60,315 nt of DNA, from assembly GCA_002401685.1 (NCBI GenBank), contig NVTU01000015.1, forward strand, positions 1 through 60,315. Direction: 5' to 3'. The position numbers and the translations under genes were made by a program. The notes beneath the pieces were generated by a model that saw only the letters and a program-made list of their open reading frames with translations, did not search any database and was not told where the DNA came from. Numbering within the stretch: position 1 is the first letter of the stretch; every line of letters begins with the position of its first letter. This document shows positions 24,143 to 33,257 of this stretch, piece after piece. The stretch comes from Kordiimonadales bacterium (GTDB taxonomy: Bacteria; Pseudomonadota; Alphaproteobacteria; Sphingomonadales; Kordiimonadaceae).

Positions 24143-24907
24143 CTATTGTTTGCTCAAACGTTCGATTGCTTCTTGGATTATCTGTTCTGCCTTTTTCATA
24201 TCAAACGCTTGGTCAAAAACTGTTTTCAGTAAGCGGCCTCGCTCGTTTTTTGCGAAACAGATATGCAGGTTTTGTTCAGCAAGAAGGCGTGGGTTGAATT
24301 CCAACAAATTTCTGTAGGGCTTCAACTGCTCATCCTGGGTCAACAGATGTTGCAACGTCAGCCGGTCAATCACGGCTAGGTCAATACGGCCGTAGGCCAC
24401 GCGCCGTAGATTAAGCCTATCAGTATAAACGGTACTGGCGTCTAACACTTTGTCTTCGACAAGCTTGTCGAATTCTTTGGTATTCAAATACCCTAGAACC
24501 GTCCCTATGCGCACGCCTTTGAGGTCCTCGAGTTTATTCCAGATGATGGGCGTATCCCGCCTTTGCACAAACCCGAGCGAGCTTTTCCCGACCGGCCTAG
24601 AAAAGAGGCAATCTTTCTCCCGTGCTTTGGAATAATAGATCAGGATAATGCCGTCATAGGCCGTACCGCTGATACCAGCTAAAAATGAGCGCTTCCAGGC
24701 TGCGAACTCGACTTCCAGTGAATAGCCAGCTGAGGCAAATGTTGCTTTCACAATTGCCGCTGATATGCCTTGGTCTGATAGATTTGCACTAAGATAAGGC
24801 GGCCATTCTGTCGCTGTTAGGCGGACCACTTTACTATCCGACGCTTGCACAGATGTTAGGCTGAAACAGGATACGGCTAGCAAGATTGCAGCGAACTTTA
24901 GCAGCAT
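24143..24907 (-). CDS. Periplasmic solute-binding protein (SBP_bac_3-like), orphan
   Basis: 254 residues from the ATG at 24907 (AGGGGG five nt upstream). A signal peptide (about 1-22, SVQAS) precedes a type-II periplasmic binding-protein fold: VVRLTATEWPPYLSANLSDQ at the start of lobe 1, LEDLKGVRIGTVLGY opening lobe 2, then GRIDLAVIDR. Such proteins bind amino acids or similar small molecules. No ABC permease or ATPase is adjacent, so it may be a stand-alone sensor or scavenger. The similar protein at 27838-28743 is also an orphan. Confidence 0.78.
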   Translation of the reverse strand: MLLKFAAILLAVSCFSLTSVQASDSKVVRLTATEWPPYLSANLSDQGISAAIVKATFASAGYSLEVEFAAWKRSFLAGISGTAYDGIILIYYSKAREKDCLFSRPVGKSSLGFVQRRDTPIIWNKLEDLKGVRIGTVLGYLNTKEFDKLVEDKVLDASTVYTDRLNLRRVAYGRIDLAVIDRLTLQHLLTQDEQLKPYRNLLEFNPRLLAEQNLHICFAKNERGRLLKTVFDQAFDMKKAEQIIQEAIERLSKQ

Positions 24908-25572
24908 TTTTCCCCCTGAGCGGTTCAGCTTATTGACTGGCTGTATCCAGCCTATCACACAACTAGCGAACTTTTCAAATTACGCAAATATCTAGTCGGC
25001 GTCGTCAGCATACGGGTTTTATGGTTTTTCCAAGCACTGATAATTTACATGTGCTGATCTTGCAGAATCTTTGACGACGGACCAACGTACGCTTTATTCT
25101 TATACGCAGACATATGCGAATTGTAGATTTAAAAATCGGGATCGCGTCTCTGAAGGTGTAAATAAGTTTTGCTTCTGGAGCACCTTATTTGAAGGTCTGC
25201 TGTTCGCGCAAACGAATATATTCTAACGAAGGTGTTACATCCCTTTGATTTGCTTTTTTTGGCACATGCCGTACTTTTCCGGGACCTATAAAAATAAAAA
25301 TGAAAGTTTGATATGATGTATATAAATACACATGTCGAACGCCCGGCGAGGACATCCTGTTTTATCAATTCTGCGACTTTTGTCGCTTGTTTCGCCTTGG
25401 CGTTCGATTACCGATCCAAATTTCTTTGTTTTGCAGCTAGGTGCTCAGAGCTGATTAATCAGCCTGAATGCCACAGACCGCTATATGTAAAAAATCAATC
25501 TTCCAAGACGCCTTTTTCAGTGGCTGAGCTTTCAGCCTTCGTCGGCCAGCATGCAGTAGACGGGGTGGCCCA
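24908..25572. other. Gene-free stretch with a 14-bp palindrome
   Basis: 665 bp without a supported gene between divergent transcription units; short ORFs here lack RBS and family features. GCTGATTAATCAGC (25450-25463) is a perfect palindrome 110 bp before the lipoprotein-hydrolase start, a possible operator. The centre is AT-rich (25285-25330). Confidence 0.4.
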
Positions 25573-26460
25573 ATGAAAAAAAAGTACAGATGGATGGCAG
25601 CCGCCACTGTGGCGGTGCTGGCTATTGGTGGTTGTAGCTTTTTTCCCGAAGGAAAATATCTGCTAAATTTCCAGTATGCCGAGGCTGAAACCTCAGAGGG
25701 CACGTTTACGGTCGCCCATCTGAGCAATGGCGCCAGTGGTCGCCGGGTGATCTTCCTGCACGGCACGCCAGGACCCTCAAACGATACCATGAGCAACAAC
25801 AACACAAAGAGCACCATTGAAGGCTTGGAATTCGTCATCGTCCACCGTCTTGGCTGGGGGCGGACAACGCCCAGAAGGCCAGTGACGTCGCTCATGGCGC
25901 AAGCCGAGGCCATCTTGCCGCTGCTCGTGGAAAAAGACGGTAAAAAACCGATTATTGTCGGCTTTTCCTACGGTGGCCCCGTCGCAGCAATGATTGCTGC
26001 CAAATACGGCGACAAAATTGGTGGTATGATCCAGGTCGCCGGGGCGATCGACCCCGATTTGGAACCAGACCCACACTTTATGCAAAATTTTGGAAACCTT
26101 TCTTGGGTCTCTCCGTTCGTTCCTGAAGGGCTCCACACGGCCAACCAGGAATTGTTAACGCTTGAAGACGAGCTGCGTTTGATGGCCCCCATGCTTGAGC
26201 GGATCAGCGCGCCAACAGTGGTTCTCCACGGCACGGCAGACGGCAATGTGGACTACGGTAATGTCGATTTTATGAGAGCGAGGTTTTCAAACGCTGCGTC
26301 GCTGGAAATCGTGACGATCGAAGGCGGTGGCCACGGAGCAGGCTTCAGAAATAACCTTCTGTTCCAGGCGATAAAAAAGCTGGCCGACGAAGATTTCAAT
26401 ACGCCAGTACGGGACATTAAAGTCGACCTAAGCCGGTGTTCGCTCTGCTTCGTTGAATGA
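25573..26460 (+). CDS. Alpha/beta hydrolase lipoprotein
   Basis: 295 residues. The N-terminus has a charged n-region and the lipobox LAIGGC with Cys21, so it is probably a membrane-anchored lipoprotein. The hydrolase domain shows oxyanion HGTPGPS, nucleophile elbow GFSYGG, acid in LHGTADGNVDYGN and catalytic His in GGGHGAG. The substrate is unknown. It is not obviously in an operon; the next gene is 276 bp away. Confidence 0.8.
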   Translation: MKKKYRWMAAATVAVLAIGGCSFFPEGKYLLNFQYAEAETSEGTFTVAHLSNGASGRRVIFLHGTPGPSNDTMSNNNTKSTIEGLEFVIVHRLGWGRTTPRRPVTSLMAQAEAILPLLVEKDGKKPIIVGFSYGGPVAAMIAAKYGDKIGGMIQVAGAIDPDLEPDPHFMQNFGNLSWVSPFVPEGLHTANQELLTLEDELRLMAPMLERISAPTVVLHGTADGNVDYGNVDFMRARFSNAASLEIVTIEGGGHGAGFRNNLLFQAIKKLADEDFNTPVRDIKVDLSRCSLCFVE

Positions 26461-26736
26461 TATATCAAGAAGGCCCGAAGAAGCTTCGAAGCGCATATAA
26501 TAGCGCCTCGACGCTTCTATAGTAAACCGCCAGAAATACACAAATGACAGCACCACCAACACCGTTCGGCCGCAGGCATTGCACATTTTGTTCAGGCCCT
26601 AAGAGGTTATCAACTGAGGTACAGCGTACGTCCTTACCGTACGCCAGTTGTCGAAGCACTGAAAAGAGCTTTGACCATGATAGGACTTTTACTATAAATA
26701 TGAGCAATATGAAGGTTCGGTTGGGGGAATTCGACT

Positions 26737-27678
26737 ATGATAAAATCATACACTTGGCACATAATTGTTGCGATGCTCTTCGTACTTTGTTGCCCGGAAA
26801 TTGGAATTGCTGCGGACAAAAGCATTTCAATTCGAAAATCCGCCAAAAAATGTTTGGCTGGCGAAGCCAGTTATTGTGAACGCCCCGCCGCAGCCGCTTT
26901 TGCTAAGAAAAAATACAAACGATCTTTCAAACTGGATAAAGCTGGCTGTGACGGCGGAAACCTTGGGAACTGCAATAGGCTTGCCAGCCACTATATTGAC
27001 GGCCTAAGCGTCGATAAAAACCACGCTCAGGGTGTATTGCTTTTAGATACAGCCTGTAAAAGTGATCATGCCGATAGCTGTCAGGATTTGGCATTGATGT
27101 ATATGGCAGTGGCGGGTGAGTATAGGAATATAGAGCTTGGCGAAACTATACTAACTGGATTGTGCCTTAAAGATTACGTCACCTCTTGCCACCTCCTCGG
27201 CGGTTTATATCAAACAGGAAAATATTTAGCCAAGAACACTGCTCAGGCACTTTTTTATTATCAGCGGGGCTGTGATTTAGGTGATCCTGAAATATGCGCG
27301 CTTGCAGGTTATCTTTATGTTACCGCTGATGAACTTAACCGGGACCCAAGAAGAGGCGTTTCAATATTGGAATTAGCGTGTACAGCGAAAGCTAATCTGG
27401 CTTGTTACTCTCTTGCTGTAATTTATAGCGCGGGTACCGGTGTTGAAAAAGATCAAAATAAGGCAGTTAAATATGCCGACCTAGGCTGCGTTGGTTTAGA
27501 TAAAGGGAGTTGTTTTACCGCAGGACTCTTATATTTTGAAGACAGCTGGCAGGGCAGAGATTTGAACAAGTCTATGGAACGCTTTTCGAAGTCTTGTGAA
27601 GCAGGCCACAGAGACGGTTGCAGGTTTTCCAAAACTGTAAAAAAGATTATCAAAAAAGCACCCAAAAAGAAAAAATAG
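26737..27678 (+). CDS. Exported Cys-rich Sel1-like repeat protein
   Basis: 313 residues with a signal peptide (about 1-25, IGIAAD). About seven helical repeats of roughly 36 residues follow, each with a pair of cysteines seven or eight residues apart (for example CDGGNLGNC, CDLGDPEIC, CEAGHRDGC). This is the Hcp-type Sel1/TPR-like fold, stabilised by disulphides in the periplasm. The C-terminus is Lys-rich (KKIIKKAPKKKK). The role is unknown; such proteins act as adaptors. Confidence 0.75.
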   Translation: MIKSYTWHIIVAMLFVLCCPEIGIAADKSISIRKSAKKCLAGEASYCERPAAAAFAKKKYKRSFKLDKAGCDGGNLGNCNRLASHYIDGLSVDKNHAQGVLLLDTACKSDHADSCQDLALMYMAVAGEYRNIELGETILTGLCLKDYVTSCHLLGGLYQTGKYLAKNTAQALFYYQRGCDLGDPEICALAGYLYVTADELNRDPRRGVSILELACTAKANLACYSLAVIYSAGTGVEKDQNKAVKYADLGCVGLDKGSCFTAGLLYFEDSWQGRDLNKSMERFSKSCEAGHRDGCRFSKTVKKIIKKAPKKKK

Positions 27679-27837
27679 GATCACTTGCTCATTGTTTCGA
27701 AGTCTTCATCTTCAGCACATTGAATATTTATTGCTTATGGCAATAGGATGTTGTTGAGGCAAAGAGGCAGTGCTCACAGACAGCATTTGCATAAAGAAAA
27801 TACGCCAATCTAGTCAAAATAGTCCGCAAAAAGGATT

Positions 27838-28743
27838 TTAGCGCCGGTGTATACTTGCGACAATCGGGTTGTCGTACCGGGATGTGATTTCTGCATAGAC
27901 GCCGGTTTCTTTGAGTTTCTGCAAAGCCTGATTAAATTCAGTACACATTGCCTTATCATGAAAGCGCGCATGGTAAAGCGAGGGTGGCATTATATAATGG
28001 GTTTTTAGCTCTTTATAGTCGCCTGTTTTTTTGAAATAGGCCGATTGTGCCAGCCGTAGAATCCGCCGGTCACCAACAACTATGTCGAAGCGCTTATTGT
28101 ATACTAATTTAATGTGATTAGCTTGATCGGGAGATTCTATATAGCGGGGGTTTTGCGAAACAGCGTCGCGAAAGTTCTTGCCCAGGTATTTCGTAGCGCC
28201 ATCGAAAGATATGGTAGACAAGTTTCTGATGTCCAGTAAATCAGCGACGACCAAGTCAGTGTCGGCGAGAGATAAAGCAACATTCTGGTGCTGGAGGTAC
28301 CAATCCGTCGCACAACCGACCTCGGATACTGTGACGTTTTGCGTTAAAATGCCGTCGATGGCCGCATTGTCGAAAGATTGTATCATTCGGATGCGCGGTA
28401 GTTGCACAAATTCGATCTTCTTGCCGATCTTCTTGAAGATTGCTGTAACTAAATCAATCTCTATTCCCGACCGGGCCTGCTTTTCTACATAAGGCGGCAA
28501 ATCAACACGTGTTGCCAACCGTATTGTTTCTTCGCTAAAGGCGGGTAATTCTGTTGTAAGGCTCAGTGCAATTAGCCCAAGGGCCGAGCGACGCAAAGTC
28601 GTGCTATACCAGTGGAGCCTTCTTACGAAGCACGTTAGGCGAGTTAGGATAAAAGAACGATTACAGCCGCCGGGCCGGGCCGTAGATAACCGCCATGTGT
28701 AAACATGTTGCATCAGATGATATATTTTACGAAGCAAGTACAT
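27838..28743 (-). CDS. Periplasmic solute-binding protein (SBP_bac_3-like), orphan
   Basis: 301 residues as read from the ATG at 28743, but the first 50 residues are unlike a signal sequence. A normal signal peptide is seen at about 51-70 (LRRSALGLIALSLTTELPAFS), so a downstream non-ATG start is likely. The mature part has ATRVDLPPYVEK, GIEIDLVTAIFKKIGKK, a lobe-2 NKRFDIVVGDRR and a C-terminal FNQALQKLKETG helix, all typical of SBP_bac_3. No transporter genes are adjacent. Confidence 0.72.
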   Translation of the reverse strand: MYLLRKIYHLMQHVYTWRLSTARPGGCNRSFILTRLTCFVRRLHWYSTTLRRSALGLIALSLTTELPAFSEETIRLATRVDLPPYVEKQARSGIEIDLVTAIFKKIGKKIEFVQLPRIRMIQSFDNAAIDGILTQNVTVSEVGCATDWYLQHQNVALSLADTDLVVADLLDIRNLSTISFDGATKYLGKNFRDAVSQNPRYIESPDQANHIKLVYNKRFDIVVGDRRILRLAQSAYFKKTGDYKELKTHYIMPPSLYHARFHDKAMCTEFNQALQKLKETGVYAEITSRYDNPIVASIHRR

Positions 28744-28782
28744 ATTAGTTTACATCGTCAAATAGTTGAAAAATAAGTTGGG

Positions 28783-28971
28783 TTAAATTCTACTTTGTAT
28801 GTTTGGAAAAATGTTAGCGGCGACAGTACGCTGACGCAATGCCCTTTGACAGATTCTTCCACCTGATTGTAGCAGAAGCGGCAGGGTGAAAGTCCATCCC
28901 TGTGGTTGCACGGGGACGTTTCGCGGCACTTCAAAGAGGAAGGCGGTAATCCGGGTGGGTATCTCCGCCAT
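28783..28971 (-). CDS. Possible small ORF downstream of sufA
   Basis: 62 codons starting 6 bp after the sufA stop, in the same direction. AAGG touches the ATG, so the RBS spacing is poor. The sequence MAEIPTRITAFLFEVPRNVP is protein-like but no family is recognised. It may be a short extension of the suf operon or a chance ORF. Confidence 0.25.
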   Translation of the reverse strand: MAEIPTRITAFLFEVPRNVPVQPQGWTFTLPLLLQSGGRICQRALRQRTVAANIFPNIQSRI

Positions 28972-28977
28972 CCTTGC

Positions 28978-29307
28978 TTATACGTGGAAGCTTTCGCCGC
29001 AGCCGCAACGGCCTTTTTCGTTGGGGTTCGAAAATTTGAACCCGGTGGAAAATTGGGTGTCTTCCCAGTCCATCTCAGTGCCAAGTAGGAACAGCAATGA
29101 TTTGCGGTCTACAAAAACTTTGACGCCTTTGTCTTCTACCAGCTCCAGCGCGGCGTCTGGTTCGTTAACATAGTCAACCGTATAGCCCATGCCCGAACAG
29201 CCGTGGGTTTCGGTGCCGAGCTTGATGCCAATCGCAGTATCGCTTTTCGAGAGCAGGTTTTTGATGCGCTCGGCGGCTTGGTCGGTGATGCTGATTACTG
29301 ATTTCAT
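28978..29307 (-). CDS. sufA: A-type Fe-S carrier SufA
   Basis: 109 residues, the usual length for SufA/IscA/ErpA. The three conserved cysteines are in THGCSGMGY and GRCGCGESF. It accepts Fe-S clusters from SufBCD and passes them to apoproteins in the cytoplasm. Last clear gene of the suf operon, 9 bp after sufT. Distinction from ErpA rests on operon context. Confidence 0.88.
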   Translation of the reverse strand: MKSVISITDQAAERIKNLLSKSDTAIGIKLGTETHGCSGMGYTVDYVNEPDAALELVEDKGVKVFVDRKSLLFLLGTEMDWEDTQFSTGFKFSNPNEKGRCGCGESFHV

Positions 29308-29316
29308 ACGTATTTC

Positions 29317-29895
29317 CTACAGCAGGCCAAGTTCAAGGCGGGCTTCGTCTGACATTCGGTCCATCGTCCAGACAGGGTCCCACACCAAATCAACGTGGGA
29401 TGATTTCACGCCAGTGACACCAGCGGCTTTAAGTTCCACTTCGCCTGGCATGCTTTCGGCCACCGGGCAGTTTGGTGTTGTCAGCGTCATGCGGATTTTA
29501 ACATTATAATCAGCGTCCACATCCACATCGTAAATCAGGCCCATCTCGTAAATATTCACCGGGATTTCCGGGTCGTAAATTTCTTTCAGCGCTTCAACGA
29601 TATTAGCCTGCAGTATCTCAGCGCTTTCCGGCGCTTCGCCCGCCGCCGCTTCGTCGTTAGCTGCTTTTTCTTCAGTGGCCTTAGCTTCGCCAGCGCTCTT
29701 TTCGCTCTGCTCAAGAAACTTGTTGAGGAAATAGCCGCCCTCTTGTGGGCTCACGGAAGGACGCGGCGCATTTACAGGCATATTCTCAGCCGGAAATTCT
29801 GCTGCAGCTTCAACCCCAGTTTCAACCTCTACTTCACTGGCAGGCGCACCGCCTGAAAGATCCATCACATCACGTCTGTTTTCGTTTTCACTCAT
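29317..29895 (-). CDS. sufT: SUF system protein SufT (MIP18/DUF59 family)
   Basis: 192 residues. The C-terminal 110 residues are a MIP18-type domain with ALKEIYDPEIPVNIYEMGLI and TLTTPNCPVAESMP, whose Cys is the conserved one. It helps Fe-S cluster maturation of client proteins. The first 80 residues are an acidic, Ala/Glu-rich low-complexity extension, longer than in many SufT proteins. It overlaps the sufS stop by 4 bp, so the two are translationally coupled. Confidence 0.88.
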   Translation of the reverse strand: MSENENRRDVMDLSGGAPASEVEVETGVEAAAEFPAENMPVNAPRPSVSPQEGGYFLNKFLEQSEKSAGEAKATEEKAANDEAAAGEAPESAEILQANIVEALKEIYDPEIPVNIYEMGLIYDVDVDADYNVKIRMTLTTPNCPVAESMPGEVELKAAGVTGVKSSHVDLVWDPVWTMDRMSDEARLELGLL

Positions 29896-31136
29896 CCGAA
29901 GATGTCCACTACCTTTTTAAGTCCGGCGACCAACTGGTCGACGTCGTCTTTATCATTATACACACCGAAGCTAGCGCGCACAGTACCGGGAATACCGAAC
30001 CTGTCCATCACCGGCTGCGCACAGTGGTGCCCGACCCGCACGGCAATGCCTTGCCTGTCGAGGATGGTGCCCACATCGTGCGGATGTGCATGCTCCATCA
30101 CAAAGCTTAGTATAGCACCCTTGCGCGGTGCCGTGCCGATTATCCGCACGCTGTTCAGTGCTGACAACTTCTCTGTTGCATATGCCAGAACTTCGGCCTC
30201 ATGGGCAGCGATATTATCTTGGCCCAAGCGCGCGATAAACTTTAGCGCCTCGGCCATGGCGATACCGCCTGCTATATTTGGGGTGCCTGCCTCGAATTTG
30301 TAAGGCAGATCATTATAAGTTGTTTTCTCAAACGTCACTGTCGAGATCATATCGCCGCCGCCCTGCCAGGGCGGCATCGCATCGAGCAGTGCTTCTTTGC
30401 CGTAAATTACCCCGATGCCAGTAGGGCCATAAGCCTTGTGGGCAGAGAAAGCGTAGAAATCAGCACCCAGATCCTGCACATCAATTTTCATATGCGGCGC
30501 AGCTTGGCAGCCGTCCACCAGCGTCAGCGCACCAGCACCGTGCGCGAGGCGGATAATTTCCTTGGCCGGTGTCTCTGTACCGATCGAATTCGAGATATGC
30601 GCAAACGCCACCATTTTGGTGCGTTCGTTCAGCAAGCCTTTATAGGCAACCATATCCAAGGAGCCATCATCAAGGATCGGGATCACTTTGATCACTGCGC
30701 CTTTTTCCTCGGCCAGCATTTGCCACGGCACGATGTTCGAATGGTGCTCAAGGTAGCTGAGGATAATCTCGTCGCCAGCCTTTATGTTTTGGCGGCCCCA
30801 GGTTTGCGCTACAAGGTTTATGCCTTCGGTGGCACCGCGCACAAAGATGCATTCTTTGGTTTTGGCCGCGCCTATAAAGTCGCGTACAGTTTCGCGGGTG
30901 TTCTCGTAGGCCTCAGTTGCATCTTGGCTAAATTTATACACACCGCGGTGGATGTTGGCGTAATAGCCCTCGTACAGACCGACCTCAGCCTGAATGACCG
31001 AATTTGGCTTTTGCGCGCTGGCTGCTGTGTCGAGAAACACCAAGGGTTTGCCGTATACAGTCTCCGACAAGATCGGAAATTCTGCGCGGATGGCCGTTAC
31101 ATCCAGCGCTTTGGTGATGGGTTTTATTTCATTCAT
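29892..31136 (-). CDS. sufS: Cysteine desulfurase SufS
   Basis: 414 residues, normal length. The PLP-binding Lys is in AFSAHKAYGPTG (K234). The persulfide Cys is in RVGHHCAQPVMDRFG (C372), the class-II (SufS) arrangement. It releases sulfur from cysteine for SufBCD. The SufS-typical RGVYKFSQ and LEHHSN motifs are present. It lies 13 bp after sufD. Confidence 0.95.
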   Translation of the reverse strand: MNEIKPITKALDVTAIRAEFPILSETVYGKPLVFLDTAASAQKPNSVIQAEVGLYEGYYANIHRGVYKFSQDATEAYENTRETVRDFIGAAKTKECIFVRGATEGINLVAQTWGRQNIKAGDEIILSYLEHHSNIVPWQMLAEEKGAVIKVIPILDDGSLDMVAYKGLLNERTKMVAFAHISNSIGTETPAKEIIRLAHGAGALTLVDGCQAAPHMKIDVQDLGADFYAFSAHKAYGPTGIGVIYGKEALLDAMPPWQGGGDMISTVTFEKTTYNDLPYKFEAGTPNIAGGIAMAEALKFIARLGQDNIAAHEAEVLAYATEKLSALNSVRIIGTAPRKGAILSFVMEHAHPHDVGTILDRQGIAVRVGHHCAQPVMDRFGIPGTVRASFGVYNDKDDVDQLVAGLKKVVDIFG

Positions 31137-31149
31137 GGTACGCGCTAAA

Positions 31150-32433
31150 TTAGCCCTCTAAACTGCCCGCGCGGATTGCCATCCAGTCATTAATGCGCGT
31201 CGTAATAGCTGCCTTGATATCATCATTGCTGATGGCTTCAAGGGCGTCAGCCGTGAAGCTCTCAACAAGCATTTTACGGGCTTCAACTGGATCAATTCCC
31301 CGGGATGTCAGATAAAAAATCGCTTCGTCGTCAAGCTGGCCAACGGTTGCCCCGTGCGCGCACTTAACATCATCTGCTAGAATTTCTAGTTCGGGCTTGG
31401 CGTTCGCCTCAGCCGTTTTGTCAAAGACTAAGGCTTTAAAGCTCTGGTCTGCCAACGTATTTTGCGCTGCTTTTTCAACAGTGATCTTGCCTTGAAAGCT
31501 TGTCTTGCCGCGCTTGTCTGCAATGGTGCGGAAGGTTTGGTTACTGGTGGCGTTTGGCACCGTGTGATTAATGTGCGTCAGCATATCGTGGCTTTGGCCG
31601 GACCCAGCGAGGGCCACACCGTTTACAGTGGCATTGGCTTCATCAACCAAGATGCGCACATGCGCTTCAAAGCGGGAAACTTTGCCGCCGAGCGCGATGT
31701 TGGTGCAGTGGTACTGTGCTCCAGCGCCGAGATTGATATAAGCCTTGGCCGTATGCGTGGCGTTTGGCCCTTCTTCCTGGACTCGGATATGCTGTAGTTT
31801 AGAATTTTCGGTTACACGAGCCTGCAATACACTGTTGGTCCAGTAGGCGCTGTCATCACCGATAAAGCGTTCGATAATGGTGATGGAAGATCCCTCGCCC
31901 AGCTCAATCACTTGGCGAATGTGCGTCGCACCGTCTGCCGCATCATTGACGATATGAACAATCTCAATTGGGTCGTCGATTTGAATACCAGAAGGGACTG
32001 AAAATACAAGGCCGTCCCGGAGCAGTGCCGTGTTCAAATAAGACAGGCCGTCATTGCCGCGTACAAGTTCGTTGGCGCGGTCTTCATTTGACATAAAATG
32101 ATTGGCCAGGGAGCGAATAGATATCGCCTGCCATAGATCGCCAAAATCACTGGCTTCTTCGTCGTAGCGGCCGTTGATAAACACAAGGCGTGCAGCCGTT
32201 TCGCCGAGCGCAGGTGGTAGATCAACCGAGGCTTCGTAACGGGGGGCCAGGTTAAACACATGATCCCGAAGTAATTTGGTGCTGGTATAGCGCCAGGCTT
32301 CGGTTTTACTTGTAGGGAAACCGGACGCCTCGAAATCGCGCATTGCGTTACTTCTCAGGTTGTCAGCACCCGGGATCGTACCAAGAAGGCTTTTAGACTG
32401 GGTCTGGTAGCCTGTCACTAAATGCTCATTCAA
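31150..32433 (-). CDS. sufD: Fe-S cluster assembly scaffold subunit SufD
   Basis: 427 residues. The C-terminal half carries the SufBD beta-helix core and the conserved block KCAHGATVGQLDDEAIFYL followed by GIDPVEARKMLVESF. The N-terminal half is divergent, as is usual. It pairs with SufB and SufC in the SufBC2D scaffold. 71 bp separate it from sufC. Confidence 0.93.
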   Translation of the reverse strand: MNEHLVTGYQTQSKSLLGTIPGADNLRSNAMRDFEASGFPTSKTEAWRYTSTKLLRDHVFNLAPRYEASVDLPPALGETAARLVFINGRYDEEASDFGDLWQAISIRSLANHFMSNEDRANELVRGNDGLSYLNTALLRDGLVFSVPSGIQIDDPIEIVHIVNDAADGATHIRQVIELGEGSSITIIERFIGDDSAYWTNSVLQARVTENSKLQHIRVQEEGPNATHTAKAYINLGAGAQYHCTNIALGGKVSRFEAHVRILVDEANATVNGVALAGSGQSHDMLTHINHTVPNATSNQTFRTIADKRGKTSFQGKITVEKAAQNTLADQSFKALVFDKTAEANAKPELEILADDVKCAHGATVGQLDDEAIFYLTSRGIDPVEARKMLVESFTADALEAISNDDIKAAITTRINDWMAIRAGSLEG

Positions 32434-32504
32434 CGATCTCTCTCCTCACCAAATCCATACATACGCTGCAGAAAGAAGCGTTTTTCTCCAGCCGGCCTCC
32501 GTCC

Positions 32505-33242
32505 TTAAGCAACGTCTGCGTATCCGTTTTCTTCCAGTTCTGCGGCCAATTCCTTACCGCCAGACTTCACAATACGGCCGTCAATCATAACATGAACCAC
32601 ATCTGGCTGCACATAGTTGAGCAACCGCTGATAGTGCGTAATCAACACGATGCTGGTGTCATCCCGCCGCTGGGCATTGATGCCTTCGGACACAGTTTTA
32701 AGGGCATCAATATCAAGGCCAGAATCAGTTTCGTCTAAAATAGCTAATTTTGGATTTAAAACGGCCATTTGAACCATTTCATTACGCTTTTTCTCACCAC
32801 CTGAGAAACCAACGTTGACGAAACGTTTCAACATGTCGGCTTCCATGCCCAGTTCAGCTGCTTTCGCGCGCACCAGCTTCATAAATTCAGCGGCAGACAT
32901 ATCGTCCCCGCCGTTATACCGGCGGATGCTATTCAGCGCCGTACGCAGGAAATTTAGGTTCGAGACACCCGGAATTTCCACTGGATACTGAAAACCGAGG
33001 AACACGCCTTCGCCGACGCGCTCATGCGGGGCCAGTTCCAACAAGTCTTTGCCCAAATAGGTAATAGAACCACTTGTCACGTCGTATGCGTCGCGCCCGG
33101 CAATGGCGTTCGCGAGCGTGGATTTTCCTGCGCCGTTCAGGCCCATAATCGCGTGCACTTCCCCAGCCTTGATGTGGAGGTTCACGCCTTTAAGAATTTC
33201 AGTACCGTCCACTTGGACGTGTAAGTCTTTGATATTAAGCAT
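32505..33242 (-). CDS. sufC: SUF ATPase SufC
   Basis: 245 residues. Walker A GLNGAGKST, signature SGGEKKRNEM, Walker B AILDETDSGLD and an H-loop VLITHYQRLL give a complete ABC ATPase. The SGGEKKRNE signature is specific to SufC. It powers conformational change of SufBCD. It follows sufB by 15 bp. Confidence 0.96.
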   Translation of the reverse strand: MLNIKDLHVQVDGTEILKGVNLHIKAGEVHAIMGLNGAGKSTLANAIAGRDAYDVTSGSITYLGKDLLELAPHERVGEGVFLGFQYPVEIPGVSNLNFLRTALNSIRRYNGGDDMSAAEFMKLVRAKAAELGMEADMLKRFVNVGFSGGEKKRNEMVQMAVLNPKLAILDETDSGLDIDALKTVSEGINAQRRDDTSIVLITHYQRLLNYVQPDVVHVMIDGRIVKSGGKELAAELEENGYADVA

Positions 33243-33257
33243 TATAAATTGGTCCAG

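Noticed and set aside
23917-24297. 126-codon rightward ORF
   Set aside because: Runs antisense into a well-supported binding-protein gene and has no recognisable features.
28858-28970. Sequence with GGGTGAAAGTCC resembling part of an FMN riboswitch on the plus strand
   Set aside because: No rightward gene follows and the remaining conserved FMN-aptamer blocks are absent.
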